Assembly (NCBI GenBank): GCA_003151435.1
Contig: PLXP01000211.1
Coordinates: 1-60,066 of the forward strand
DNA: 60,066 nt
Origin: Acidobacteriaceae bacterium
GTDB lineage: Bacteria; Acidobacteriota; Terriglobia; Terriglobales; Acidobacteriaceae
Direction of reading: 5' to 3'
The notes beneath the pieces were generated by a model. The model saw nothing but the letters and a program-made list of their open reading frames with translations. It was not told where the DNA came from and did not search any database. Made by a program: the position numbers and the translations under genes. Below are positions 27,621 to 37,954 of this stretch, in pieces. Position 1 is the first letter of the stretch, and every line of letters begins with the position of its first letter.

Positions 27621-30236
27621 ATGTTAGACTCGTGGAATATGAAAGCCCTGCAGTTCGGCGCGGGTAGCAAAGGAAGCGCTAGCTCAGCCCACTGTCGGCT
27701 TACTTTGCGCGCCCGAATGATCAAGACCTGTGTGTTTCTCTTGCTGATATCTTCGCCCCTGACTGCGTTGCACGCGCAACAGCCGTCCCAGGGCAGTAAC
27801 TCGAACTGTTTTGACCCTTTGCTGGCGGGTACGCCCCAGTGCGTAGACCAGAATTCGCAGCAGAATAATCCCATGCTGGCCCCGCGCACGCGCACCGCGC
27901 CCTCGGCAGAGGACGCTACGCAGCCTCGCAATCCAAACTTCTATTCGGACACGGAGAACCTTTCCCGGCAAGCTGCAACCCGCGCGCAGTCGCAGCCGGC
28001 GCCACTCGCGCCGGAGCCGCTGACCGAGTTTCAGAAGTTCGCCGCCTCCACCACCGGCCAGATATTGCCTGTCTTCGGGGCCTCGCTGTTCACTGGCGTG
28101 CCTTCTACCTTTTCGCCTCTGGACATGAGCCCGGTTCCACCCGATTTCGTCATTGGGCCAGGCGACGAGCTGCGCGTGCGGGCCTGGGGTCAGGTGAACT
28201 TTCAGACCAACCTCCGCGTTGATCGCTCAGGGGAGATTTTCCTTCCGGAGATCGGTCCCGTGCATGTCGCGGGCATGCCTTTTTCCGCCCTCGATGCTCA
28301 TCTGCGCAGTGCAATCGGGCGTGTCTACCGCAATTTCGACCTAACCGTGGACGTGGGGCAAATCCGGGCCATTCAAGTGTATGTGGCCGGACAAGCGCGG
28401 CGCCCCGGCGTTTATACGGTGAGTTCGCTCAGCACGCTGGTCGATGCGCTCTTCGCCAGCGGCGGACCGTCCTTGCAGGGCTCGCTGCGCCATATCCAAC
28501 TGCGTCGCGGCAGCACAGTTGTAGCTGACTTCGACCTCTACGATCTGCTCACCAGCGGCGACAAATCGAAAGACGTCCACCTTTTAGCCGGAGATGTGGT
28601 TTTCATTCCGCCGGTCGGTCCTCAGGTGGCAGTTACCGGCAGCGTGCGCAATCCAGCCATCTATGAGCTGCGAGAGAACGAGTCGCTCGCTGGCCTTTTG
28701 GCTGAAGCCGGCGGCGTTTCCGCTGTGGCAGCGGAAGCGCGAGTCTCGATCGAGCGCATTGAAGATCATCGCGATCGGCTCGCAATGGAAGTGGCCTATG
28801 ACCCGAACGGTCTGGCAACTCCACTTGCGAACGGCGACCTCGTGCGCGTTTTCTCCATCGTGCCTACCTACCGCAAGACGGTGATCCTTCGCGGGAATAC
28901 CGCCAATCAAGGCCGCTTCGCCTGGCACCCTGGCATGCGAGTGAGCGACTTGATTCCAGACAGGGACTCGCTCATTACCAGAAATTATTGGTGGAAACGC
29001 GCCCAACTCGGCCTGCCCGCTCCGGAGTTCGAGCCTACTGCGGGCTTCGCCGATATGCGTCAACCGGCTGAGAATCATGCGGTCGCGATTCGACCTTCGA
29101 CTCCCGAAGCAATCAGCATGGCGGATCAGCCGGGACTGCAACAGGATCAAGCACGACCGCAGGACAACTTGAGCGCTCAGCAGCGTGGGAGTAGCACGAC
29201 TCTCGCATCGCAGCAGGATCGTGTTTTGACTAGAAACCCTCGCCCGGAGCAGCGCACTGAAATTCGATTGGTGGCTCCCGAGATTGACTGGGACTATGCG
29301 GTCATCGAGCGCCAGGACCCCGATACCCTGAAGACCACCCTGATCTCCTTCGACCTGGGTAAACTCGTGCTGCAGCACGATGATGCTCAGAACCTTGAAC
29401 TGCAGGCTGGAGACGTGATCTCCATCTTCTCCGAGGCTGATATCGGCGTACCCATTGCACAGCAGACGAAATTGGTGCGGCTGGACGGTGAATTCGTGCA
29501 CGCCGGTTCATACACAGTCCAGCCAGGCGAAACCCTGCGCCACTTGGTTGATCGCGCCGGGGGATTGACGCCGAATGCCTATCTGTACGGCTCGGAATTC
29601 ACCCGCGAGTCGGTTCGCGCAACCCAGCAGGCCAGAATTGATGAATACGTGCGGACCATTGAGATGCAGACCCAGCGCGGCAACCTGGCACTCGCATCGT
29701 CGGGGGCGTCCTCGGCACAGGACTTGGCCAGCGGAGCAGCCGCACAGGGAAGCGAACGTGAGCTCATTGCGCGCCTGAGCCAAATCCGCGCCACGGGGCG
29801 TCTCGTACTGGAATTCAAGCCCGAAAGCCAGGGTCTGGGCGATTTTCCTGACATCACAATGGAGGATGGCGACCGCATTGTCGTCCCGCACGTTCCATCC
29901 AGCGTGAATGTGGTCGGCGCGGTGTACGACCAGAATTCCTTCCTCTATGCCCAGGAACGACGGGTCGGAATGTACTTGCGAAAGGCAGGCGGGCCGACCA
30001 GGGATGCAGACCGGAAGCATGCATTTATCATTCGGGCTGATGGAGAAGTTGTAAGCCGCGATGCGGAGAGAAGCGTCTGGGGAGACGCGTTCAATAATCT
30101 GCGCATCTATCCGGGCGATACCCTTGTGGTCCCGGAAAAGACTTTTAAGCCGTCTGCATTGCGCGGCGTCCTTGACTGGTCCCAGATGTTCTCGCAGTTC
30201 GCACTTGGCGCTGCGTCGATAAGCCTGCTTAGATAG
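27621..30236 (+). CDS. Polysaccharide biosynthesis/export protein with SLBB domains (Wza-like)
   Basis: VIGPGDELRVRAWGQVNFQTNLRVDRSGEIFLPEIGPVHVAGMPFSALDAHL; SLBB-like VYVAGQARRPGVYTVSSLSTLVDALFASGG repeated; ATG at 27717 (MIKTCVFLLLISSPLTALHAQ) may be the true start. Confidence 0.9.
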   Translation: MLDSWNMKALQFGAGSKGSASSAHCRLTLRARMIKTCVFLLLISSPLTALHAQQPSQGSNSNCFDPLLAGTPQCVDQNSQQNNPMLAPRTRTAPSAEDATQPRNPNFYSDTENLSRQAATRAQSQPAPLAPEPLTEFQKFAASTTGQILPVFGASLFTGVPSTFSPLDMSPVPPDFVIGPGDELRVRAWGQVNFQTNLRVDRSGEIFLPEIGPVHVAGMPFSALDAHLRSAIGRVYRNFDLTVDVGQIRAIQVYVAGQARRPGVYTVSSLSTLVDALFASGGPSLQGSLRHIQLRRGSTVVADFDLYDLLTSGDKSKDVHLLAGDVVFIPPVGPQVAVTGSVRNPAIYELRENESLAGLLAEAGGVSAVAAEARVSIERIEDHRDRLAMEVAYDPNGLATPLANGDLVRVFSIVPTYRKTVILRGNTANQGRFAWHPGMRVSDLIPDRDSLITRNYWWKRAQLGLPAPEFEPTAGFADMRQPAENHAVAIRPSTPEAISMADQPGLQQDQARPQDNLSAQQRGSSTTLASQQDRVLTRNPRPEQRTEIRLVAPEIDWDYAVIERQDPDTLKTTLISFDLGKLVLQHDDAQNLELQAGDVISIFSEADIGVPIAQQTKLVRLDGEFVHAGSYTVQPGETLRHLVDRAGGLTPNAYLYGSEFTRESVRATQQARIDEYVRTIEMQTQRGNLALASSGASSAQDLASGAAAQGSERELIARLSQIRATGRLVLEFKPESQGLGDFPDITMEDGDRIVVPHVPSSVNVVGAVYDQNSFLYAQERRVGMYLRKAGGPTRDADRKHAFIIRADGEVVSRDAERSVWGDAFNNLRIYPGDTLVVPEKTFKPSALRGVLDWSQMFSQFALGAASISLLR

Positions 30237-30334
30237 GATGAGATGGAGATCTCTGCTTGTAGAATGCTGATACAGATAGACGCCAGTTCCGGAATTCCGA
30301 TGAGGATTGCGTTGCGCGCTCGCCGGTTCTTCTG

Positions 30335-31129
30335 TCACTTGGGGACTCCAGGCGTCTTTCCGGGCTTTCCCAAACAGCGATTGATGTACTCGACCAGGTC
30401 TCTTGTGTTCATATCGGGCCCCTCAACGTAGTTGAAGATTTGCACGCCCGGTCCCAGCGAAAGGGTGTGAATCAGGAACGCTGCCACGTTTCCGACGTAG
30501 GCCATGGACTTCAAGTTTTTCCCCGGTCCCACCATCAGAAAGCGGCCCGACGCGATCTGGTGCAGAAGGTTATAGGCGTTTCCCCTATTCCCTTCTCCGA
30601 AGACGACACTAGGCCGAACGATTACCAGTCTGCGGGACGGATCTTCGGCGGCCCAGGCGCGGTAGACACCCTCGGCTTCCAGTTTGGTTTTGCCGTAAGC
30701 ATTGAACGGGGCGAAGGAGCCGCTCTCGTCTACCGGACTAGGGTGGAATCCATAGACTGCGACGCTGCTGGTGAACACTATCTTCTGGATTCCGGCATTG
30801 CGGGCAGCGAGGCACACCTGCGAAGCACCTTGCACGTTGGTTTCGTGATAGCGAGAGAGCGGGCGGACATCGTCGCGGTGTTCGGCGGCGAGATTGACGA
30901 TGGCAGAAGCGCCGCGAGCCAATTCACTGAGGGATTCGTGCTGCCTTACATCGCAGTGCGTCCAGAGATTTGGGAAAGATTCGCTTGGCCGGAGGTCGCC
31001 AATCCGTAACGGAATATTTTTCTCGGTTAACAAAGCTGTGAGCCGCGTACCGATGAATCCGGAGCCGCCGAGAATCAGAATAGGCCCGAGAACTGAAACG
31101 CGGTCAGATAACAAGCGACTAACCGTCAT
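30335..31129 (-). CDS. NAD-dependent epimerase/dehydratase (extended SDR)
   Basis: ILILGGSGFIGTRLTALL; VFTSSVAVYGFHPSPVDE..AYGKTKLEAEG (YxxxK). Confidence 0.9.
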   Translation of the reverse strand: MTVSRLLSDRVSVLGPILILGGSGFIGTRLTALLTEKNIPLRIGDLRPSESFPNLWTHCDVRQHESLSELARGASAIVNLAAEHRDDVRPLSRYHETNVQGASQVCLAARNAGIQKIVFTSSVAVYGFHPSPVDESGSFAPFNAYGKTKLEAEGVYRAWAAEDPSRRLVIVRPSVVFGEGNRGNAYNLLHQIASGRFLMVGPGKNLKSMAYVGNVAAFLIHTLSLGPGVQIFNYVEGPDMNTRDLVEYINRCLGKPGKTPGVPK

Positions 31130-31340
31130 GGGCTAGTTATATCAGGCAATGTCTCAGTCAATGGTGGGTATCCATGCCGAATTGGAGCTGTCGTTCCAAA
31201 TCGCCGCCTTCTCGCACCGGTCCATCCAATCACCCTTAGGGCCTATACGACTCCGAGTCCACATGGGAACTCCTCTTGCTCGTATCGGAATCCAGGTTCG
31301 GTCAGGATAATCAACGGCAATGAGGGAATTCGATCCTCAC

Positions 31341-32156
31341 CTATCGCCCAAACTGCCGAAGAGTTTCGCGGTTCACTTTCGACCGTTCCGAATCGCAAAT
31401 CCAGCCCCACTTATTGAAATACTTTATCAGATTCCCCAGGTGGACCCGCAGAGCGCGCCTGTTCTTGTAGGATTCTCTCGCGTGATCATGCACAACCGTT
31501 GCCCCCGGGAAAAACACCGTACGATACTCTGCATTTATTCGTCGAGTGATGTCGATGTCTTCTGGATACATGAAGAACCGTTCATCAAATAACCCGACTC
31601 TGCGTAATGAGGAAGTTCTAAAAAGCATAAAGCAGCCGGAGAGATAGGGAACATCCATCACGCGGTTATATCCGGTAAACCGAAGCTCGAAACGTTCCAT
31701 TCTCTCCCGAAGCAAAGACCTCAACGGACCTCTCGTAAATCGCCTCAGGAAAAGATCGGCAGGGGTGGGAATAAGCTTGCATAAATACTGAAGGCTACCG
31801 TCCTCATAAACGACCCTTGGCATTAGTTGACCGATATTCACGTCCTGATGCATAAATCCTATCATTTTCTCCAGTTCCTCCGAAGCAAAATGGATATCGG
31901 GATTCAATACAAAATGGAACTCTGAGGATTCGAGCACCATTCGCAATGCAACATTATGACCGCCGCCGTATCCGGCATTTCTTTCGGCCTTCACATATGT
32001 AATGCGAGGATCATGGAGAATAGGATGATCGGTAGAGATGGGAGAGTTATCCACCACATAGAGGTGCGGAACCACCGAAGACCCTTTGATGCAATCCCAA
32101 AGGCGGCTCAACTGGTGTTCTGGGGTTTTGTATAGGACAACGGAGGCTGTAATCAT
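31341..32156 (-). CDS. Glycosyltransferase family 2
   Basis: MITASVVLYKTPEHQLSRLWDCIKG..LYVVDNSP; NAGYGGGHNVALRMV; LNPDIHF; YPEDIDITRRINAEY. Confidence 0.9.
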   Translation of the reverse strand: MITASVVLYKTPEHQLSRLWDCIKGSSVVPHLYVVDNSPISTDHPILHDPRITYVKAERNAGYGGGHNVALRMVLESSEFHFVLNPDIHFASEELEKMIGFMHQDVNIGQLMPRVVYEDGSLQYLCKLIPTPADLFLRRFTRGPLRSLLRERMERFELRFTGYNRVMDVPYLSGCFMLFRTSSLRRVGLFDERFFMYPEDIDITRRINAEYRTVFFPGATVVHDHARESYKNRRALRVHLGNLIKYFNKWGWICDSERSKVNRETLRQFGR

Positions 32157-32414
32157 GCTTGGTTTCTCCTAAGGTGTCAATCCACACCTGATAGCGTTTC
32201 CCGAGCCGCAATCAGCTAGAGAGCTTCCTTCGAAATTGGCAATATAGGACCATGTTTGGAACTGGTAACTCGAGAACAAACAACCACGCAGTTGTACATG
32301 ACACCGCTCCTTCCAGGCGTGTTAAAAACCGAGACATCGCCGACGCCATGATTACCGATAACCACTCATTCTGACAGTGATGAGAGCGCTGACTTGATAT
32401 GTTACCAGGGGATT

Positions 32415-33497
32415 TCACAGATATTTCTGAATCTCAGACCACAGCAGCGATGCGGTCTTTTGATTGGTAAACTGCGCAGCTCGCAGCCTCCCCATCGTAC
32501 GCAGTTCTTGTGCCAATTCAAAATTGTCCAGTAGAGAAGCAATTTTTCCCGCAATATCTTCCGGACTCGATGGGTCGCAGTAAAGAGCCGCATCGCCGCA
32601 CGACTCGAGTAGGGCAGAACTGCGCGCGACCAGGACCGGACACCCACACGTCATAGCCTCCACCGGTGGAATTCCGAAGCCCTCATAGAACGATGGATAC
32701 ACAAAAATGCTCGCATTTTCATATAAGGCGCGGAGCTCCCCGTCGGAGACATAACCCAACGACACAGCACGGCTGTCCAGCACGGCTGCCCCGTGTCCGA
32801 AAACTCGACTGTTCCTCCGGCCCGCAATGGCGAGCCTCAACTCGGGGCGGCCAAGAAGTTTCCAGGCGCGCGCCAGACCGTCGAAGTTTTTAATCGGGCT
32901 CTGTGAGCTTACACCGAGGATAAACTTTCCAGGTTTAAGGTCAAATCGCTTCAGGATGTCCGGACTAGGCGGGACCTTGAGGAGATGATCGCAGCCGGGC
33001 GGAATCACCATCAGCTTTTCCAGCGGAATAGAGAAGTACTTATGAAGTTCCTGCTTGGAAAAACGCGAGACGGTGAACAGGGTCGCACACGAACTGCCTA
33101 GGGACCTGTATACAGCCCCGTAATATGCTCTGAACATGGCGGAGTATTGCTGCGGAGTCGCTGCGACCCCCGCATCGTGAATGGTTACGATCTGGTGAGC
33201 CTTGAAGACCGGGGCCGCAGCGTAAGGGCTAAACAACACACCTCCTGCGCTCCGTAGAGGCAATTCCACTTGTTCCCAAAGTTTGCCGCCGGAAACGGAA
33301 GGAACAACGGTGATCCTTTTGAATGGAGAAAACTTCCTGTCGGTCTTTGGCACAATGAGCCGGATTGAATATTTTGAAGGATCGATCCGCCCACATTCCA
33401 AATCGTCATCCCACGCCTCTACAACGCCCGCCGCGTACCGCTGGACGCCCGTCGTCGGTTGCGAGAGATATTTGCCATTCACGAAGAGCTTCTTCAT
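32415..33497 (-). CDS. Glycosyltransferase family 1/4
   Basis: MKKLFVNGKYLSQPTTGVQRYA; FILGVSSQSPIKNFDGLARAW; SIFVYPSFYEGFGIPPVEAMTCGCPVLVARSSALLESCGDAALYCDP. Confidence 0.92.
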   Translation of the reverse strand: MKKLFVNGKYLSQPTTGVQRYAAGVVEAWDDDLECGRIDPSKYSIRLIVPKTDRKFSPFKRITVVPSVSGGKLWEQVELPLRSAGGVLFSPYAAAPVFKAHQIVTIHDAGVAATPQQYSAMFRAYYGAVYRSLGSSCATLFTVSRFSKQELHKYFSIPLEKLMVIPPGCDHLLKVPPSPDILKRFDLKPGKFILGVSSQSPIKNFDGLARAWKLLGRPELRLAIAGRRNSRVFGHGAAVLDSRAVSLGYVSDGELRALYENASIFVYPSFYEGFGIPPVEAMTCGCPVLVARSSALLESCGDAALYCDPSSPEDIAGKIASLLDNFELAQELRTMGRLRAAQFTNQKTASLLWSEIQKYL

Positions 33498-33591
33498 CTT
33501 CAAATCAATTCTAGCCTTTTGCAAAACCCTCAAGCACCTGCGGTTATTCTGGCGTTAGTGACTTCCAAAAAGCCAATACAATTAGCGTCAC

Positions 33592-34875
33592 TTACTGATT
33601 CCTGCCCATAGCCGGCCTTTGAGTCTGCTGAGCGGAAAGAAGCCAATGCAACCAGATCGCGACGGCAATGAATTCCAGTACGTTCCCAAGCAGCTTTATT
33701 GGAATTACGTACCCATCACGCATGGTGCGAAACATAAAACCAGCTGTGAAATAAATATATATGATCGTCCAGAGTGAACTTAGTCTAGACATTTTGTACA
33801 GCCAGTCAGCAACCATACCACAGAGTAAATAGTACAAAGGAAAACATACCCCAAAAGCAATAAGACCGTAGGCATAGCCGTTAAATGCTCCTAATGGTGA
33901 CAGAGATGTTAGATCGACGCTCGGGTGAAACAGGGTGTCCTTGTCGGGGATGAGGAAGCGTGGAATGTTAATCGTTATAAGAGACGAAAGAAAATCGAAG
34001 GCATGTCCCGTGAAACTTAGAATGCCCGGCATTGTCAGGGTGTTGATTAATGAAATCTGAGAAAACACACTCTCAAAGATTAGCGGGCTAAAGACCGACG
34101 CAGCCATTGCTTGCTGGGAATCTGACGAAGCATGAGATCGATGCAAGAACACGGAATAGCTGAGAATCAGCACAGCAAAAAACGCAGGAAGTCCGATAGC
34201 TATAATAGAGCGAAATCTAATTAATCTGCGCGTATACGCGTAGACGATACCAACAAAGCACCCAATGATGAAGAAAAACCGAGTCCCGTGCAAGAGATTT
34301 ATGCCATTTAATGCTAAAAGGAAAATAAACCAACGAACGTTATATTTGTCTGCTGAAAAGAGTGCAACAATAGACAAAACAACCAATAGTTCCGAACAAA
34401 TAATGGAGAAGGACCACATCGATCCGCTCATAAACTCCGCGCCGACGCCATAACTCGAGTACACGCCCAGTGGAATGATAAGTATCTTAGAAATGCAAAA
34501 AATAACGCAGAAGAGAATAACCAGGAGCTTACTCGCGGTATCAAAACGCACCTTACGTAGATTAGTGAGTGTATAGGATCTTTTCCCGATGGGCCGACCT
34601 AATAGCCTTCTCCAGTCGCTGCCAACTAGAAACGCGCATATACCTATAATATAGATAACAAAGATTTCACCTATTGTCTTCGGAGGTATGCTTAGCAAGT
34701 CTCCGACGTCAACCAGTCTAGGACCCAACATGAAACTGACAATTAAAGGTACGAAATAAAGTGCGTTGTAAATGAGGAACAGAACGACATGGGGGGGGAC
34801 AGAGCGTTGCTCCAGGTTGCGCTCGCTCTGCGAAAATACGCGACGTGATTTGGGTTTAGTCGACAAATATATCAC
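33592..34875 (-). CDS. O-antigen/oligosaccharide repeat unit polymerase-like membrane protein (Wzy-like)
   Basis: 427 aa polytopic membrane protein in an AT-richer stretch of a glycan cluster; no strict sequence motif. Confidence 0.65.
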   Translation of the reverse strand: MIYLSTKPKSRRVFSQSERNLEQRSVPPHVVLFLIYNALYFVPLIVSFMLGPRLVDVGDLLSIPPKTIGEIFVIYIIGICAFLVGSDWRRLLGRPIGKRSYTLTNLRKVRFDTASKLLVILFCVIFCISKILIIPLGVYSSYGVGAEFMSGSMWSFSIICSELLVVLSIVALFSADKYNVRWFIFLLALNGINLLHGTRFFFIIGCFVGIVYAYTRRLIRFRSIIAIGLPAFFAVLILSYSVFLHRSHASSDSQQAMAASVFSPLIFESVFSQISLINTLTMPGILSFTGHAFDFLSSLITINIPRFLIPDKDTLFHPSVDLTSLSPLGAFNGYAYGLIAFGVCFPLYYLLCGMVADWLYKMSRLSSLWTIIYIYFTAGFMFRTMRDGYVIPIKLLGNVLEFIAVAIWLHWLLSAQQTQRPAMGRNQ

Positions 34876-35079
34876 GGCGATTCTCTCCCGTGCTGAGGTG
34901 TCTGCGCTTTGCCGGGAATCGCAGATACAGCAGGGCGCTTACTAAACCCGCAGGCAAGATCGAAACAAGATCGTAGCACAACAAAGGCATTTTCTATGCG
35001 GCCGTCGATCACCCAAATAGCGACACTGATGCAACGCGCTGCTGCGACGTTAGAAGCATCGAACGCGTGTGGATTCATT

Positions 35080-36294
35080 TTATGAGATAAGCACATCACT
35101 CTGATTCCTCAATATGGAGATGTGCGACAGATACTTCAAGAGTACTGTGTAGCGGTCCGCTCCCATCACGCGCAACGCCGCGCGAAGTAAGCCATTCAAT
35201 AGTCGAAGGCGCGGGTCTCCCTTTGAATACGATTTTAGCGTATAAGAATTCGCTGAGTCACGAACGCTAAAGAGTCGTGCTTTCTTCGCCCACACATAGA
35301 ATTTGGACGAACTGCTAAAAGGATTCTCCCCACCAAATCTCTCAAGGTTGGCAGCATACATAGAGCGCGCAAGACGGCTGATGTACTGGCCGTTGTCGAA
35401 AACGCCGAACGCATATTTGGCTGTAGAAGAGTCACGGAATCCGTGGTTAATCAACTGGGCACGGTAGTCTTCAAACACTGACCGCAGGTCCGGGCGGTTT
35501 GTGAGATTGAAACGGTCAGTGAACTTAGAGATTTTCTCGCCGCCATCTACAGAAACCCCACTAAAGTGAAAGAACTCAAGCGGATTGGACTGGTTGACCA
35601 TCCAGACTCCGCCATCTTGAGACATTTGCCTTTCGTGGAGGTTCCAATAGGCCATGTTACAACCTGGATTCTTCAGAATCTTCACTGAGTCAAAGAAACA
35701 GGGCGCGAGGTTGATCCATTTCTGATCGACGAACATTCCTGTGCGCGGTTCGTTGAAGGCAAGGTTAAGGCAACGATTCTCCCACCACGAGAGGAATCTG
35801 TCCGTTTCCGCGCATTTCTTGACGGCGACGAAGCCGAGATTGAACACGCCGCACGATAGGACGATCAGTTCGGACTGATCGTCATTGGGAGACAAGGCAT
35901 GGGGTGAGAGAACAATGGATTGATCCGACAGCGCATCGAATACGGAGTCAAGCGTCCGATAGACAAAGATATCCGGGTCCAAATATACAACTTGATCAAT
36001 GCCCCGGGCGAGAAGCGCATTGAGAAACGTGGGCTTAACATTTGTGTTCAGTTCCAGGATGTCATATTTAAATGCGATGGATTGGAAGTTGGGAATCCCA
36101 AGCTCCTCAACCGGGACCAACTCAAACTTTTCATTTGAAAGGTCAACATCCTTCGGAAGACGATCTACCAGCAGCACGTAAAACTTGCACTCTGGATGGA
36201 ATCGAAGAAACGAATCGCATAAGGTTCGAGCGTATGCAAGATAATTGAGAGAAACAATTGTGCAAGCGGCTCGAACCATCAGAACTTTCCCCAT
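35080..36294 (-). CDS. Glycosyltransferase, GT8-like
   Basis: CTIVSLNYLAYARTLCDSFLRFHPECKFYVLLVD; LLARGIDQVVYLDPDIFVYRTLDSVF; MFVDQKWINLAPCFFDSVKILKNPGCNMAYWNLHER. Confidence 0.78.
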   Translation of the reverse strand: MGKVLMVRAACTIVSLNYLAYARTLCDSFLRFHPECKFYVLLVDRLPKDVDLSNEKFELVPVEELGIPNFQSIAFKYDILELNTNVKPTFLNALLARGIDQVVYLDPDIFVYRTLDSVFDALSDQSIVLSPHALSPNDDQSELIVLSCGVFNLGFVAVKKCAETDRFLSWWENRCLNLAFNEPRTGMFVDQKWINLAPCFFDSVKILKNPGCNMAYWNLHERQMSQDGGVWMVNQSNPLEFFHFSGVSVDGGEKISKFTDRFNLTNRPDLRSVFEDYRAQLINHGFRDSSTAKYAFGVFDNGQYISRLARSMYAANLERFGGENPFSSSSKFYVWAKKARLFSVRDSANSYTLKSYSKGDPRLRLLNGLLRAALRVMGADRYTVLLKYLSHISILRNQSDVLIS

Positions 36295-36947
36295 TCTTGA
36301 GTTGTGAAATCGAATTTCTTGAGCGAAGCGGCCGGGGTTCCGGCGGCAATGGTAAAGGGAGGTATGTCTTGCGTGACCACAGAATTGGCCCCAATCACGC
36401 AACCATCTCCAATAGTAACCCCGGGCATGACCACGACTCCGTCGCCTAGCCATACGTTTTTGCCAATCACGACAGTTCTATCCCGATCGAGCGGCCGCAG
36501 GACGGGAGGAATGTCGATGTCTGAGCTCCCCATCCGGTATTGACCGTGATTGTGGTCGGTGATGAGAACCTTGCTGCCAATCAGCACCCCATCTCCGATT
36601 TCGACCCGGTGCGTCGCGGCGATGTGACTCCATCGGCTAACGGTGACATTGTTTCCGATCATAATGGCCGGGGAGAAGGTCTGACCCGGATGAGCAGAAA
36701 CGGCTTCCAGCCAGAGTCCTTCAGCGGCTTGGAAGTTTTTCCCGATGCGCATGTAGGCGAGTCCGCGGAGATAGCAGCGCGGGCCGAGGACGATGTCAGG
36801 GCAGCCAAGTTTCCCAGCCAGCATCCATCGCCGAAAAGCGATTCCAGCACGGCGCCCCATTTCGCCAACAAACAGGTAAACACCATTCACCCGAATAAAC
36901 CGTCTCGCTTTCATTATCCCACTATCGCCTTGGATTCGCTTATTCAT
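36279..36947 (-). CDS. Acyltransferase with left-handed beta-helix (hexapeptide repeat)
   Basis: VEIGDGVLIGSKVLITDHNHGQY..VVIGKNVWLGDGVVVMPGVTIGDGCVIGANSVVTQDIPPFTIAAGTPA. Confidence 0.92.
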   Translation of the reverse strand: MNKRIQGDSGIMKARRFIRVNGVYLFVGEMGRRAGIAFRRWMLAGKLGCPDIVLGPRCYLRGLAYMRIGKNFQAAEGLWLEAVSAHPGQTFSPAIMIGNNVTVSRWSHIAATHRVEIGDGVLIGSKVLITDHNHGQYRMGSSDIDIPPVLRPLDRDRTVVIGKNVWLGDGVVVMPGVTIGDGCVIGANSVVTQDIPPFTIAAGTPAASLKKFDFTTQEWGKF

Positions 36948-37954
36948 GATCTCACCAGCGGACTCCCAAGCAGCGAATCAACCTTATTGATCACCCTGAC
37001 TAACAACAGCCACAATCTTGCGAATGGGAGCGGCAGCGCATATATGGGGTAATCGAATACCCAGTATCGGAAATTCTTGCCAAAGCAGGAGCGAAGAACT
37101 CGTTGAGGATCTTCGGATACAGAGGAAGTTTCCGATTGTCGGGTTAAGAGCAGAAAGTGCGGGAAAAAACGCATGATCGTTCCATTAACGATAGCTCGCT
37201 GAACGGATTTCTTTTCGAGCCATTCGCCTGTGATCCGGGTTAGCGCGGGACCGAAGGTGCGATAAAGCGCATAGCCGACATAGCTATTGCCCGTGGCTGC
37301 AATCAGGGGATCGCGAATGAGGAGGCTTCTGCGGTGATGATTGAGCGCTGTATAGAACGGTCCGAGTTGAGGTAGGTTGGTGCCCAGCAGGGAATGAAAC
37401 GGTCGATGAGGTAGAGAGGAAATGCGGTCCTTGTCAACAATGATGCTGGAGATAAACGTAAAGAAGACGTGGACATGCCACGCTAGATCTTCGGCTGTTG
37501 TCAGGTCAAGATCCGGTACCGGAGTGAAATTCTTATGTCTGACATAGTCCCCCACGAAGGAATAGGCGCGAATGCAGATGAGGTCGTAGCGTTGCGAGGA
37601 AAGCGCATCAAGGACGCGCTTCACGGTACCCGGGGCAATCAGGTCGTCGTCTCCGAATACCCAGACATACTTGCCGGCGGCTTGTTCATAACATTGAAGG
37701 ACATTGAAGTCCGCTCCTAGGTTAGTCTCGTTGCACAGGTACCGAATATGGAGTCCTCGCTGCCTGTATGCTTCGACAAGAGCCTTCGTATTGTCCGTGG
37801 AAGCGTTGTCCGATACGATAACTTCGACACGACTCTCGCCGTTGAGCTGTTTGAGAAGCACTCCTAGAAGCTGATCAAGGTATTTCGCCCGGTTATACGT
37901 CGGAATGGCAAAACTCAGCAGGGGACGTAAAGACAACTGGCTCGTTTGCTTCAC
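36944..37954 (-). CDS. Glycosyltransferase family 2
   Basis: LLSFAIPTYNRAKYLDQLLGVLLKQL..VEVIVSDNASTDNTKALVEAYRQRG; YVWVFGDDDLIAPG. Confidence 0.92.
   Translation of the reverse strand: MKQTSQLSLRPLLSFAIPTYNRAKYLDQLLGVLLKQLNGESRVEVIVSDNASTDNTKALVEAYRQRGLHIRYLCNETNLGADFNVLQCYEQAAGKYVWVFGDDDLIAPGTVKRVLDALSSQRYDLICIRAYSFVGDYVRHKNFTPVPDLDLTTAEDLAWHVHVFFTFISSIIVDKDRISSLPHRPFHSLLGTNLPQLGPFYTALNHHRRSLLIRDPLIAATGNSYVGYALYRTFGPALTRITGEWLEKKSVQRAIVNGTIMRFFPHFLLLTRQSETSSVSEDPQRVLRSCFGKNFRYWVFDYPIYALPLPFARLWLLLVRVINKVDSLLGSPLVRS

Noticed and set aside
32167-32192. AGGTGT-CAATCC-ACACCT inverted repeat between two GT genes
   Set aside because: Only 6-bp arms, likely by chance in a region this size.
34872-35099. 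75-aa minus-strand ORF between the Wzy-like and GT8-like genes
   Set aside because: Overlaps both neighbours by a few bases, which hints at coupling, but the peptide has no recognisable domain; left uncalled.
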